A stretch of 52,016 bases of DNA from Devosia equisanguinis (GCF_900631955.1 NZ_UZWD01000027.1:1-52016); one strand, 5' to 3'. Numbered from the stretch's first letter, positions 43,446-52,010 are shown. Translations and numbers: made by a program. Notes: a model not told the origin generated them from the sequence alone.

Positions 43446-44444
43446 ATGGCCATCATCGAACGCAATCTCTATGTGCCTTCCATCGACGCCTGGGTCGACC
43501 CGGCGGAGCCGCGGCAGCGTGCCATCATCACCCATGGCCATGCCGACCATGCACGATCGGGGCATGGCGCGGTGCTGGCGACGCCCGAGACCATCGCCAT
43601 CATGAAGGTGCGCTATGGCGAGGATTGCGCCGGGCGGTTCGAGGCGCTGCGGTTTGGCGAGAACCTCGATATTGACGGCACAAAGGTGAGCCTTCATCCC
43701 GCCGGACATATTCTGGGTTCGGCGCAGGTGCGGCTCGAACGCTGTGGCGAGCGGGTGGTGATAACAGGCGACTATAAGCGGCTGCCGGACCGCACGGCCG
43801 AGCGCTATGAGCCGGTGGCCTGCGATCTCCTGGTGACCGAGGCGACGTTCGGGCTGCCGGTGTTCCAGCACCCGCGGGCAAGCGAGGAGATCGGTCGGCT
43901 GTTGAAATCGGTGGCGACGCAGCCGGAGCGCTGTCACCTCGTGGGGTGCTATGCACTGGGCAAGGCGCAGCGGGTGATCGCCTTGCTGCGCGATGCCGGC
44001 TGGGACCAGCCGATCTATCTGCACGGCGCGATGATCCGGCTCTGCGCGCTCTACGAAGAACTAGGCGTGTCGCTGGGCGAATTGATCCCGGCTACCGGCA
44101 TGCCCAAGGCGGCGATGGCGGGGCAGATCGTGATCGCACCGCCCTCGGCCATTCGCGACCGCTGGAGCCGACGCTTTCCCGATCCCGTGGTGTGCCAGGC
44201 TTCGGGCTGGATGAGCGTCAAGCAGCGGGCAAGACAGGCGCTGGTGGAATTGCCGCTGGTAATTTCGGACCATTGCGACTGGGGCGAGCTCAATGCCTCC
44301 ATCCTCGAAAGCGGCGCCTCCACCGTTTGGGTCACGCATGGGCGTGAGGATGCGCTGGTCTATTGGTGCCGCACCCAGGGCCTCGACGCCGAGCCGCTGG
44401 CCCTGCCGGGGCTGGACGACGATGGCGGGGAGGGTGGCGAATGA
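43446..44444 (+). CDS. Ligase-associated DNA exonuclease (metallo-beta-lactamase fold)
   Basis: Metal-dependent nuclease of 332 residues of the beta-CASP type, encoded next to an ATP-dependent DNA ligase in many bacteria. The metal motif is ITHGHADHARSGHG near residue 30, with further ligands in LHPAGHILGSAQV and VVITGDYKR. The C-terminal LPLVISDHCDWGEL and VWVTHGREDAL complete the site. The stop overlaps the ligase ATG (ATGA). A role in DNA end-processing during repair is known for the family by association. Confidence 0.92.
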   Translation: MAIIERNLYVPSIDAWVDPAEPRQRAIITHGHADHARSGHGAVLATPETIAIMKVRYGEDCAGRFEALRFGENLDIDGTKVSLHPAGHILGSAQVRLERCGERVVITGDYKRLPDRTAERYEPVACDLLVTEATFGLPVFQHPRASEEIGRLLKSVATQPERCHLVGCYALGKAQRVIALLRDAGWDQPIYLHGAMIRLCALYEELGVSLGELIPATGMPKAAMAGQIVIAPPSAIRDRWSRRFPDPVVCQASGWMSVKQRARQALVELPLVISDHCDWGELNASILESGASTVWVTHGREDALVYWCRTQGLDAEPLALPGLDDDGGEGGE

Positions 44445-46006
44445 AACGCTTTGCCGACCTGCTCGAACTTCTCGCTCTGACGCCATCGCGGACGCGCAAG
44501 ATCGCGGCGCTGGCGCAGTATTTTGCCGAGGTACCCGATCCCGATCGCGGGCTGGCGCTGGCGGTGCTGACCGGAGAAATGGACATCAGCAATGTCAAAC
44601 CGGCGCTGCTCAAGGAAACGGTGCTGGCCGAGGTGGACGAGACGCTGTTTGCACTGAGCTACGACTATGTCGGCGATCTCGGCGAGACCATTGCGCTGAT
44701 CTGGCCGCATCATGGTGCGGGCGAGCTGCCGCGGTTGCGCGATCTGGTGCAGTTGCTCAATACCACCAGCAAGGCGCAATTGCCCAAGGTGATCGGTGGG
44801 CTTTTGACGCAGGCGGCGATCCATGAGCGCTGGGCGCTGGTCAAGCTTGCCACCGGAGCCCTGCGCATCGGCGTATCGGCGCGACTGGCCAAGACGGCGC
44901 TGGCGCAGATGAGCGGGGTCGAGTTGCAGGCGATCGAGGAAGTCTGGCATGGGCTGAAGCCGCCCTATGAGGAACTGTTCGCCTGGCTGGAGGGCAGAGC
45001 GGAACGGCCAGAAATTGATCATACGGCGCGGTTTCATCCGCTGATGCTGTCCAACCCGATCGAGGACAAGGATTTCGAAAAGCTCGATCCCGCCGATTTC
45101 TCCGCCGAATGGAAATGGGACGGCATTCGGGTGCAATTGGTGCTGGGCAAGAACGGTGCTTCGCTGTTTTCGCGCACCGGCGACGATATTGCGGCGAGTT
45201 TTCCAGACGTCGTCGAGGCGGCGATGGGCCGGGCGGTGCTGGACGGGGAACTGCTGGTGGGGCACGACTTCGACGCCAGGAGTTTCAACGACCTGCAACA
45301 GCGGCTCAATCGCAAGGTGGCGTCGGGCAAGCAGATGAGCGAATTGCCGGCTTTCGTGCGGGTCTATGACATGCTGTTCGATGGCGATGAGGATATCCGG
45401 GCACTCGGCTGGCAGGACCGGCGAGCGCGGCTTGAAAACTGGTTTGCGGCCAATCCGCAGACCCGCATGGACCTGTCCGAAATATTGCCATTTGCCGACT
45501 GGGACGATCTCGGCCGTTTGCGCCGGCAGGGGGCGGACGAGCACGGGCATGAAGGGGTGATGATCAAGCTCCGGACCGCTCCTTATGTGCCAGGGCGGCC
45601 GAAGGGGTTCTGGTACAAATGGAAGCGCGATCCCAATGTAGTTGACGCGGTGCTGATGTATGCCCAGCGTGGGCATGGCAAGCGCAGTTCCTATTATTCG
45701 GACTACACATTCGGCGTATGGAAGGGCAATGAGATCGTGCCCATCGGCAAGGCTTATTTCGGCTTTACCGACGAGGAGCTGAAACAGCTCGATCGCTGGA
45801 TCCGCGCCAATACCACAGCGGCCTTCGGGCCGGTGCGCGAGGTGAAGAAGGAACTGGTCTTTGAGGTGGCGTTCGACAGCGCGCAAAAGAGCGGGCGGCA
45901 TAAGTCGGGCGTGGCCCTGCGGTTTCCGCGCATCAACCGCATCCGCTGGGACAAGCCGGCGCAGGAGGCGGCGCGGCTCGAGGACATGGATGCATTTGTG
46001 GGGTAG
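44441..46006 (+). CDS. ATP-dependent DNA ligase
   Basis: Seals DNA nicks using ATP. It has 521 residues: an N-terminal helical DNA-binding domain (1-200), the nucleotidyltransferase domain with the adenylated Lys in motif I EWKWDGIRVQL (about 227-237), motif III FVRVYDMLFDG, motif IV HEGVMIKLRTAPYVPG, motif V WYKWKRDP, and a C-terminal OB domain with FEVAFDSAQKSGRHKSGVAL. The start is the ATG at 44441 within the exonuclease stop. The cassette usually also includes an Lhr-type helicase and a metallophosphoesterase; neither is seen here. Confidence 0.95.
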   Translation: MKRFADLLELLALTPSRTRKIAALAQYFAEVPDPDRGLALAVLTGEMDISNVKPALLKETVLAEVDETLFALSYDYVGDLGETIALIWPHHGAGELPRLRDLVQLLNTTSKAQLPKVIGGLLTQAAIHERWALVKLATGALRIGVSARLAKTALAQMSGVELQAIEEVWHGLKPPYEELFAWLEGRAERPEIDHTARFHPLMLSNPIEDKDFEKLDPADFSAEWKWDGIRVQLVLGKNGASLFSRTGDDIAASFPDVVEAAMGRAVLDGELLVGHDFDARSFNDLQQRLNRKVASGKQMSELPAFVRVYDMLFDGDEDIRALGWQDRRARLENWFAANPQTRMDLSEILPFADWDDLGRLRRQGADEHGHEGVMIKLRTAPYVPGRPKGFWYKWKRDPNVVDAVLMYAQRGHGKRSSYYSDYTFGVWKGNEIVPIGKAYFGFTDEELKQLDRWIRANTTAAFGPVREVKKELVFEVAFDSAQKSGRHKSGVALRFPRINRIRWDKPAQEAARLEDMDAFVG

Positions 46007-46007
46007 C

Positions 46008-46041
46008 CCCCACCCAGCCTCCCCCTGAAGAAGGGGGAGGG
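46008..46041. repeat. REP-like GC-rich hairpin before the UVR-motif gene
   Basis: CCTCCCCCTGAAG followed by AAGGGGGAGG. It is a near copy of the element at about 29618-29642, including the preceding CCCCCACCCAG. Confidence 0.6.
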
Positions 46042-46067
46042 GCGGTTCGGCGAATTGGGAGAGACAG

Positions 46068-46370
46068 ATGTCATCACGCAGCAATCATGCGCGTCTCGCG
46101 GCGCTGGAGAAGGAGATGGAGCACGCGGCGGCGGATTTCAATTTCGAGCGGGCGGCGGCGCTGCGCGACGAGATTGCCCGGCTCAAGGGCGGGGATGGCG
46201 CGACGCAGGTGATCCTCGACGAGGGCAAGCCAGTCGAGGTTTCGGTGGGCCAACCACCGCCGGGTCAGATGGGATTGGGATCGGACAGTCCGGTGCGGCA
46301 ACCGCCCAAGGGCTGGGTGAAGCCGAAAAAGCCGGACCTGATGACGAAAGGGAAGCCGCGGGGACGTTAG
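46068..46370 (+). CDS. UvrB/UvrC-motif (UVR) small protein
   Basis: Protein of 100 residues. Residues about 9-40 (LAALEKEMEHAAADFNFERA then AALRDEIARLK) form the helical-hairpin UVR motif used by UvrB and UvrC to bind each other. The rest is low-complexity with Pro, Gly and Lys, and a basic end (MTKGKPRGR). Ribosome binding site GGGAGAGA. It lies 61 bp after the ligase gene on the same strand, so a link with DNA repair is plausible but not shown. Confidence 0.82.
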   Translation: MSSRSNHARLAALEKEMEHAAADFNFERAAALRDEIARLKGGDGATQVILDEGKPVEVSVGQPPPGQMGLGSDSPVRQPPKGWVKPKKPDLMTKGKPRGR

Positions 46371-46395
46371 GTCCTGGCCATCAATAGTGATGGCG

Positions 46396-46635
46396 TCATT
46401 GGGCTATTTCCAGCCGGTCTTCCACCAGGCGATAGACAAGGCGGTGCTCGTCCGTAATGCGTCGCGACCACCAGCCGGAGAATTCGTGCTTCAACGCTTC
46501 GGGTTGCCCGATGCCTTCAAAGGGCGAGCGCTGGCAGTCCTTGATCAACGAATTGAGTTTCTTGATCACCTGTTTGTCGGTCGCCTGCCAATACAGATAG
46601 TCCTCCCAGCCTTTCGACATAAAGGCGACTTTCAT
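46396..46635 (-). pseudogene. yoeB: YoeB-family toxin, stopped five codons early
   Basis: Ribosome-dependent mRNA interferase of the RelE fold, here 79 residues instead of about 84. The body is intact: ALKHEFSGWWSRRITDEHRLVYRL contains the catalytic Glu and Arg. The frame then stops at TGA (46398-46396) exactly where family members have Cys, and the following in-frame codons read Arg-His-His-Tyr and a stop at 46381. The family ends CRYHY or similar, and the last His and Tyr are catalytic. One base change (TGC to TGA) explains the loss, so the toxin is probably inactive. It overlaps yefM by 4 bp. Confidence 0.88.
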
Positions 46636-46889
46636 TCCTCAATCAGCTCGCGGACCGTTCCTTCGCCCCGATTGGCTTCGGCAATGGCTTCACGAAGCCT
46701 TGCGGCGTTGGCCGGGCTGCTCAGCAGATATGCTGTCTCATCCCAGGCGCTCGCCTGATCCAGAGGGATGACAATTACAGGCTTTTTCCCGCCGGTCCGC
46801 GTGACGATCAGGGGTTCGCGGGTTTCGATGACCGTATCGATGTCGGCCGCGATGTTTTTGCGAAAGTCGGAAATGGATTTGGCGCGCAT
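46632..46889 (-). CDS. yefM: YefM-family antitoxin (Phd/YefM)
   Basis: Antitoxin and autorepressor of 85 residues. The N-terminal Phd/YefM DNA-binding domain reads MRAKSISDFRKNIAADIDTV, followed by EPLIVTRTGGKKPVIVIPLD. The C-terminal part (RLREAIAEANRGEGTVRELIEE in two stretches) is the toxin-binding tail. GGAG precedes the ATG. It looks intact although its YoeB partner has lost its catalytic end. Confidence 0.92.
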   Translation of the reverse strand: MRAKSISDFRKNIAADIDTVIETREPLIVTRTGGKKPVIVIPLDQASAWDETAYLLSSPANAARLREAIAEANRGEGTVRELIEE

Positions 46890-46911
46890 GAGAGGTCTCC
46901 TTGCGCGCTTA

Positions 46912-46929
46912 TGTACGTTATTTTGTACA
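46912..46929 (-). promoter_or_regulatory. YefM operator
   Basis: TGTACG (46912-46917) and TGTACA (46924-46929) stand 12 bp centre to centre, the spacing known for the TGTACA hexamers bound by YefM in E. coli. The second lies in a longer palindrome, TTTTGTACAAAA. It is 23 bp upstream of the yefM start. Confidence 0.65.
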
Positions 46930-46938
46930 AAAAATCAA

Positions 46939-47331
46939 TCAGCTCGCTTTCTGCACCCGCTGATCGGCGAGGTTCTTGATTTCACGGAGTTCGGAAATGG
47001 TGGTTTCGAGGTCGTCGCGCTGGCGTTCGAGCAGGGCGATGCGTTCGTCGACCTTTTCGGCGAGCAGGTTGACCTGCTGGTTGCGGTCGGCATCGTAGAG
47101 GCTGAGATAGTCGGAGATGTCGCGCAGGGAAAAGCCCAGGCGCTTGCCGCGCAGGATGAGGATCAGCCGGGCGCGGTCGCGGCGGCGGAAGACGCGGGTG
47201 GCGCCCACCCGTTCGGGGGCGATCAGGCCCTTGGATTCATAAAAACGGATCGCGCGCGTCGAGATGCCGAACTCCTTGGCGAGATCGGCAATGGCGTAGA
47301 GATCCTTGTTGTCGGCGTCGATCCGGTTCAC
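46939..47331 (-). CDS. MerR-family transcriptional regulator (LiuR-like)
   Basis: Regulator of 130 residues. The MerR winged helix is YAIADLAKEFGISTRAIRFYESKGLIAPE (in part), followed by RDRARLILILRGKRLGFSLRDISDYL and a long dimerisation coiled coil (VDERIALLERQRDDLETTIS). It lacks the Cys residues of metal sensors. Its ATG overlaps the fadD stop (ATGA). In alphaproteobacteria LiuR-type proteins control branched-chain amino-acid and fatty-acid degradation. Two LiuR-like sites occur in the fadD/fadE promoter region, so it likely controls both and itself. Confidence 0.88.
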   Translation of the reverse strand: MNRIDADNKDLYAIADLAKEFGISTRAIRFYESKGLIAPERVGATRVFRRRDRARLILILRGKRLGFSLRDISDYLSLYDADRNQQVNLLAEKVDERIALLERQRDDLETTISELREIKNLADQRVQKAS

Positions 47332-49040
47332 TTCTTTGCGGCTCTTGTCTGGGCATAGTCCTCGCGGAGTTCCTTCTTGGACAATTTGCCGATCAGCGTC
47401 TTGGGCAAGGCGTCCTTGAAAATGATCTCCTTGGGCATTTCGATCTTGTTGAGCTTGTCCTTGAGGAAGGTCTTGAGACTTTCCTCTGTGGCAGACTGGC
47501 CGGCGCGCAGCTTGATATAGGCGACGGGGGCTTCGCCGCGATATTCGTCCGGCACGCCGATGACATTGACCTCTTCGACGGCCTCATGGGTCATCAGCGC
47601 CTCCTCGATGGTGCGCGGATAGACGTTGAAGCCCGAGCAGATGATGAGATCCTTGATGCGATCGACCAGGAACACGTAGCCGTCCTCGTCGATATGGCCG
47701 ACATCGCCGGTGCGCAGCCATCCATCCATGAAGGCGTCGGCACTGGCCTTGGGGTCCTCGAAATAGCCTGGCATGACCTGAGGGCCCTTGACCTGCAGTT
47801 CGCCGTCCTCGCCGGTTTCCACCACCTTGCCACTGTCGACATCGACGAAGCGCAGGTCGGTGGCGGGGAGCGGCATGCCGATGGACATGGGCTTGGAGGG
47901 TACACGCAGGGCGGCGCAGCATACGACGGGGGAGGCTTCGGTGAGGCCATAACCTTCGGCGAGCAGCGCCTTGGATTTCTTGGCGAAGGCATTGCGCACT
48001 TCGTCTGGCAGGGCCGCGCCACCGGAGATGGCGACTTCAAGGCTTGCCAATTGTTCGGCAGTGGCGGTGTCGGCGCGGGCAATGGCGTTGAGCAGGGTCG
48101 GCACGGCCGGCAGCACATTGGCGCGGGTGCGGGTGAGCAGGTTGAGCAGTGCCTTGAGCTCGAAGCGCGGCAGCATCACCACCTGCGTGCCGTTGCAGAG
48201 CGGCACGTTCATGCAGACGGTCATGGCGAAGATATGGAAAAAGGGCAGCACGGCCACGACCTTGGAAGGCGGGTAGAACAGCCCGTCACCCCATTGGTCG
48301 ATCTGGCTCATATTGGCGGCGATATTGGCATGGGTGAGCAGGGCGCCCTTGGGGATGCCGGTGGTGCCACCGGTATATTGCTGCACCGCAACGTCATCGG
48401 GGGCGATGACCACCGCGTCGGGCGTGGCTTTGGCCGCGATCATGTCGCCGAAGCTGGTGATGCGATCGGCAAAGCGGGATTTTTTCGGCTGCGCCAGATC
48501 CTTGCGCTTGGCCACCGAGAACAGGATTTTCTTGACCAGCGGCAGGGCATTGGGGAAGTGGCAGACCACCAGCGACTTGACGTGACCGGCTGCGAGCAGG
48601 GCTTCGCCCTTCTCGAAAATCTGCTGCAGGTCCAGCGTGATCATCACATCGGCGCCGGCATTGGCCGTGATGTGGCTGAGCTCGGGCACGGTATAGAGCG
48701 GGTTGCAATTGACCACCGTTCCGCCGGCCCGCAGCACGCCGAAATAGGCAATGGGATAGAAGGGCGTGTTGGGCAGCATGATGGCGACGCGCGTGCCCTT
48801 GGTGACGCCGAACTGGCGCTGCAGGGCGCCGGCAAAGGCGATGATCTGCTTGGCGAGATCGCCGAATGTGGTGGTGCCGCCGAGGAAATCCAACGCAACA
48901 GCGGATGGATTCTTGGCGCAGGCGGCAAGCACCTGTTCATGTACCGGTGTGGTGTCGATCTCGGCGTCCCAGCGCATGCCCTCGGGATAGCTCGATATCC
49001 AGGGGCGCGGCGTAGCGGGGGTCGTCGTCGTGGTATCCAT
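47328..49040 (-). CDS. fadD: Long-chain fatty-acid-CoA ligase
   Basis: Activates fatty acids to acyl-CoA through an acyl-adenylate. It has 570 residues from the ATG at 49040, which has GAGGAGG upstream; the frame stays open to 49214 without support. The AMP-binding motif is YTGGTTGIPKGALLTH near residue 205. Further motifs are GYGLTEASPVV, WLRTGDVGHIDEDGYVFLVDRIKDLI and the acyl-CoA synthetase signature around SGFNVYPRTIEEAL. The MerR gene follows, overlapping by 4 bp. It faces fadE across a 419-bp promoter region. Confidence 0.95.
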   Translation of the reverse strand: MDTTTTTPATPRPWISSYPEGMRWDAEIDTTPVHEQVLAACAKNPSAVALDFLGGTTTFGDLAKQIIAFAGALQRQFGVTKGTRVAIMLPNTPFYPIAYFGVLRAGGTVVNCNPLYTVPELSHITANAGADVMITLDLQQIFEKGEALLAAGHVKSLVVCHFPNALPLVKKILFSVAKRKDLAQPKKSRFADRITSFGDMIAAKATPDAVVIAPDDVAVQQYTGGTTGIPKGALLTHANIAANMSQIDQWGDGLFYPPSKVVAVLPFFHIFAMTVCMNVPLCNGTQVVMLPRFELKALLNLLTRTRANVLPAVPTLLNAIARADTATAEQLASLEVAISGGAALPDEVRNAFAKKSKALLAEGYGLTEASPVVCCAALRVPSKPMSIGMPLPATDLRFVDVDSGKVVETGEDGELQVKGPQVMPGYFEDPKASADAFMDGWLRTGDVGHIDEDGYVFLVDRIKDLIICSGFNVYPRTIEEALMTHEAVEEVNVIGVPDEYRGEAPVAYIKLRAGQSATEESLKTFLKDKLNKIEMPKEIIFKDALPKTLIGKLSKKELREDYAQTRAAKK

Positions 49041-49158
49041 GGCGTTCCTCCTCATATGCCGCTGTCGCCAGCGGATGGCTCCCTCGCGCAATGTCCGGAC
49101 GTTGACCGGTTGCCGCTGCTGCGGCTGGCATTGCGTGGTTAGCAAAGTATTCCATGGC

Positions 49159-49174
49159 TTTACGTTAGCGTCAA
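49159..49174 (-). promoter_or_regulatory. LiuR-like MerR site facing fadD
   Basis: Read towards fadD the site is TTGACGCTAACGTAAA, a near-palindrome matching LiuR-type boxes. TTGACG can serve as the -35 element with AATACT 17 bases later as the -10, so the regulator would sit in the spacer, as MerR proteins do. Confidence 0.6.
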
Positions 49175-49240
49175 TTCGATGCCCGGACTTGGTCATCCTG
49201 CGGGTTCTGCACATTGATGCATGACCTAATGTGCGCTGGA

Positions 49241-49256
49241 TTGACGTATACGTAAA
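49241..49256 (+). promoter_or_regulatory. LiuR-like MerR site facing fadE
   Basis: TTGACGTATACGTAAA, almost a perfect palindrome and the same pattern as the fadD site in opposite orientation. TTGACG may be the -35 box, with TAAACT 16 bases later as a weak -10. Confidence 0.65.
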
Positions 49257-49459
49257 CTTGAGTAAACTGGCTCAACAAATGCTGGTCTCGGCGCTAAGCT
49301 GTGGAGACGGCACTGGGGCTTGCCGCTTCGAGGGCAGGTCCTGAATCGGTAGAATGGACGGGGTGGCGGAACGATTGCCGGCGCCCGATCTTGAAGTTGG
49401 CGCGTTTGCAAACGGCGGCCCAGACCTTTCGCCGGCAGACGCTCTGGGAGGACAGAGCA

Positions 49460-51943
49460 GTGACCTTGTTGCTAATTGCAGTCAGTCTTGTGGTTTTCGC
49501 CGTGCTGGCGATGCGCGAAAGCCCGATGTGGCAGTGGGGCCTGGCGATGGTGGTCATTGCGCTGCTGTCAGGGATCGGCTTTACCGAGGCGGGCAGTGCA
49601 GTCTATGGGCTGGGCTTTGGCAGCTGGTTGCTGATCGTCCTGGGCGCGGTGCTGCTGGCGCTGAGCCTCAAACCGGTGCGGATGGCGCTGCTGCTGCCGC
49701 CGATTTATGCGGCGGTCAAATCCATCCTGCCCAAAGTGAGTCGCACCGAACAGGAAGCGCTCGACGCCGGCACGGTGGGTTGGGATGCCGAACTGTTCTC
49801 CGGCCGCCCGGACTGGGACAAGCTGACCAAAATCCGGCCGCTGACCCTGACTGCGGAAGAGCAGGCCTTTCTCGACAATGAGACCGAGACTGCCTGCCGG
49901 ATGATCGACGACTGGGACATAAGGCACAATCGCGCCGATCTCAGCCCCGAGCTCTGGCAGTTCTTCAAGGACAAGGGTTTCCTGGGCATGCTCATTGCCA
50001 AGGAGCATGGGGGGCTCGGGTTTTCGGCTCAGGCGCAGTCGATGATCGTCTCCAAGATCGCCAGCCGCTCGGTGGCGGCGGGGATCACGGTCATGGTGCC
50101 CAATTCGCTCGGGCCGGGTGAGCTGCTCGAGAAATACGGCACGCCGACGCAGAAGGAGAAATATCTGCATCGCCTCGCCACCGGCCAGGACGTGCCGTGC
50201 TTTGCGCTGACCGGCGTGCATTCGGGCTCGGATGCGGGTGGCATGCGCGATATCGGTGTCGTCACCAAGGGCATGTATAATGGCGAGGAAGTGCTGGGCG
50301 TGCGGCTCAGCTTCGACAAGCGCTATATTACCCTGGCCCCGATCGCGACGCTGGTTGGCCTCGCCTTCATCCTCAAGGACCCCGATAACCTGTTGCGGCG
50401 CGGCGAGGATATCGGCATCACCCTGGCGCTGATCCCCCATGACCATCCCGGCCTCGATATCGGACGCCGGCATTTTCCGGCGCGCCAGGCGTTCATGAAT
50501 GGGCCGGTGCGCGGCAAGGATATGTTCGTGCCCATGGATTTCCTGATCGGCGGCACCGACTATGCCGGGCAGGGCTGGCGCATGTTGATGGAATGTTTGT
50601 CCACGGGGCGCGCCATTTCGCTGCCCGCCATCGGCTCGACCTCGATCAAGGCGACGCTGCGCGCCACGTCTGCCTATGCGCGGGTGCGGCGACAGTTCGG
50701 CATTCCCGTCGGGATCATGGAGGGCGTGGCCGAACCGCTGGGCGAGATGATCAAGCGCGCCTATATGTACGAGGCGGCGCGGCGGCTGACTGCCTCTATG
50801 GTCGATGAGGGCCAGCGTCCGGCGGTGATTGCGGGCCTGCTGAAATACACCACCACCGAGGCCATGCGCGACAGCATGGACGATGCCTTCGACATCCATG
50901 GTGGTCGAGCCATCCAGGATGGGCCGGGCAATTATCTGTTCGGGGCCTATCAGGCCCTGCCGGTGGCGATCACGGTCGAGGGTGCAAACATTCTCACCCG
51001 CACGCTGATGACCTTTGCGCAAGGGGTGCTGCGCGCCCATCCCTATCTGCTCAAGGAAGTGCAAGCGGCCCAGTCGCCGGACAAGCGCGCCGGCATGGAG
51101 GCGTTCGACGCCGCCTTTGGCGGCCACACTAAGTTCATGCTGCGCAATATCGCCGCCAGCTTCCTGCATGGGGTGAGCAATGGCGCCTTCGCCTCTTCGC
51201 CCAATGAAGGGCCAATGGCCAAATGGTATCGTCGCCTGCATCGCTATGCGCAGGATTTCGCGCTGGTGGCCGACTGGACCACGGTGGTGCTGGGCGGGGC
51301 GCTGAAGCGCAAGCAGAAGCTCTCGGGGCGCATGGCGGATCTCCTGGGCGAGCTTTACCTGATGTCGGCAACGCTCAAGCGTTTCGACGAAGAAGGTCGC
51401 ATCGCCGAGGACAAGGAACTGGTCGACGCGATCATGGAAGATCGTATCGCCAATATCGAACGCATCTTCGGCGAGGTGTTTGCCAATTTCCCCAATCCGG
51501 TCTTCGCCAATGCCATGCGTTTCCTCTGCTTCCCGCTGGGGCGGCATGCCAAGCGCTCGAGCGACCGGGTCAATTATCGCTTCGTGCGTTCGGTGCTGCG
51601 CCCCGGCGCGTTCCGCGACCGGCTGACGACGGGCGTCTATGTTTCCATGGACCCCAATGACGTTACGGGCGTTCTGGAAGATGCGTTCGTCAAGGTGACC
51701 GAGGCCGAGGAAATCGAGGCAAGGTTCATCAAGGCGTCGCGCAAGGGTGTGTTCGAGCGGCGGCTCGACCGTGATGCCATTGCCGATGCGGTGGCTGCGG
51801 GCGTGCTCAACGACAATGAGGCCGGCATCATGCGGGCGGCCGACGAAGCGACCAACCGGGCGGTGCATGTCGATGATTTCGAGATGGATGTCTTGAAGGA
51901 AACCAAGCCGCAGGCGGCGGAGTTGGCTTCATCCGTTGGATGA
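49460..51943 (+). CDS. fadE: Acyl-CoA dehydrogenase FadE
   Basis: First oxidation step of beta-oxidation, with FAD. I choose the GTG at 49460 because GGGAGG lies 8 bases before it and the protein then begins with the membrane segment VTLLLIAVSLVVFAVLAM, as in E. coli FadE; an ATG at 49301 would add 53 unlikely residues. The protein has 827 residues (E. coli 814). Two to three N-terminal membrane helices (to about residue 85) precede the dehydrogenase domains, with CFALTGVHSGSDAG in the middle domain and DAFDIHGGRAIQDGPGN in the C-terminal helical domain, followed by the FadE-specific extension (about 600-827). Confidence 0.95.
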   Translation: MTLLLIAVSLVVFAVLAMRESPMWQWGLAMVVIALLSGIGFTEAGSAVYGLGFGSWLLIVLGAVLLALSLKPVRMALLLPPIYAAVKSILPKVSRTEQEALDAGTVGWDAELFSGRPDWDKLTKIRPLTLTAEEQAFLDNETETACRMIDDWDIRHNRADLSPELWQFFKDKGFLGMLIAKEHGGLGFSAQAQSMIVSKIASRSVAAGITVMVPNSLGPGELLEKYGTPTQKEKYLHRLATGQDVPCFALTGVHSGSDAGGMRDIGVVTKGMYNGEEVLGVRLSFDKRYITLAPIATLVGLAFILKDPDNLLRRGEDIGITLALIPHDHPGLDIGRRHFPARQAFMNGPVRGKDMFVPMDFLIGGTDYAGQGWRMLMECLSTGRAISLPAIGSTSIKATLRATSAYARVRRQFGIPVGIMEGVAEPLGEMIKRAYMYEAARRLTASMVDEGQRPAVIAGLLKYTTTEAMRDSMDDAFDIHGGRAIQDGPGNYLFGAYQALPVAITVEGANILTRTLMTFAQGVLRAHPYLLKEVQAAQSPDKRAGMEAFDAAFGGHTKFMLRNIAASFLHGVSNGAFASSPNEGPMAKWYRRLHRYAQDFALVADWTTVVLGGALKRKQKLSGRMADLLGELYLMSATLKRFDEEGRIAEDKELVDAIMEDRIANIERIFGEVFANFPNPVFANAMRFLCFPLGRHAKRSSDRVNYRFVRSVLRPGAFRDRLTTGVYVSMDPNDVTGVLEDAFVKVTEAEEIEARFIKASRKGVFERRLDRDAIADAVAAGVLNDNEAGIMRAADEATNRAVHVDDFEMDVLKETKPQAAELASSVG

Positions 51944-51967
51944 AATGGAATGATGCGGGCTGAGCCT

Positions 51968-52010
51968 GCGCCTCCCTCCCCCTTGAGGGGAGGGAATGAG
52001 GGTGGGGGTG
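51968..52010. repeat. REP-like GC-rich hairpin after fadE
   Basis: CCCTCCCC (51974-51981), loop CTTGA in part, GGGGAGGG (51987-51994), then a G-rich tail. About 40 bases match the reverse strand of 25103-25147 with one difference. No T-run. Confidence 0.65.

Noticed and set aside
49568..51868. A 766-codon minus-strand frame opposite fadE
   Set aside because: Shadow frame of a real acyl-CoA dehydrogenase; composition is that of reverse-complement GC-rich codons.
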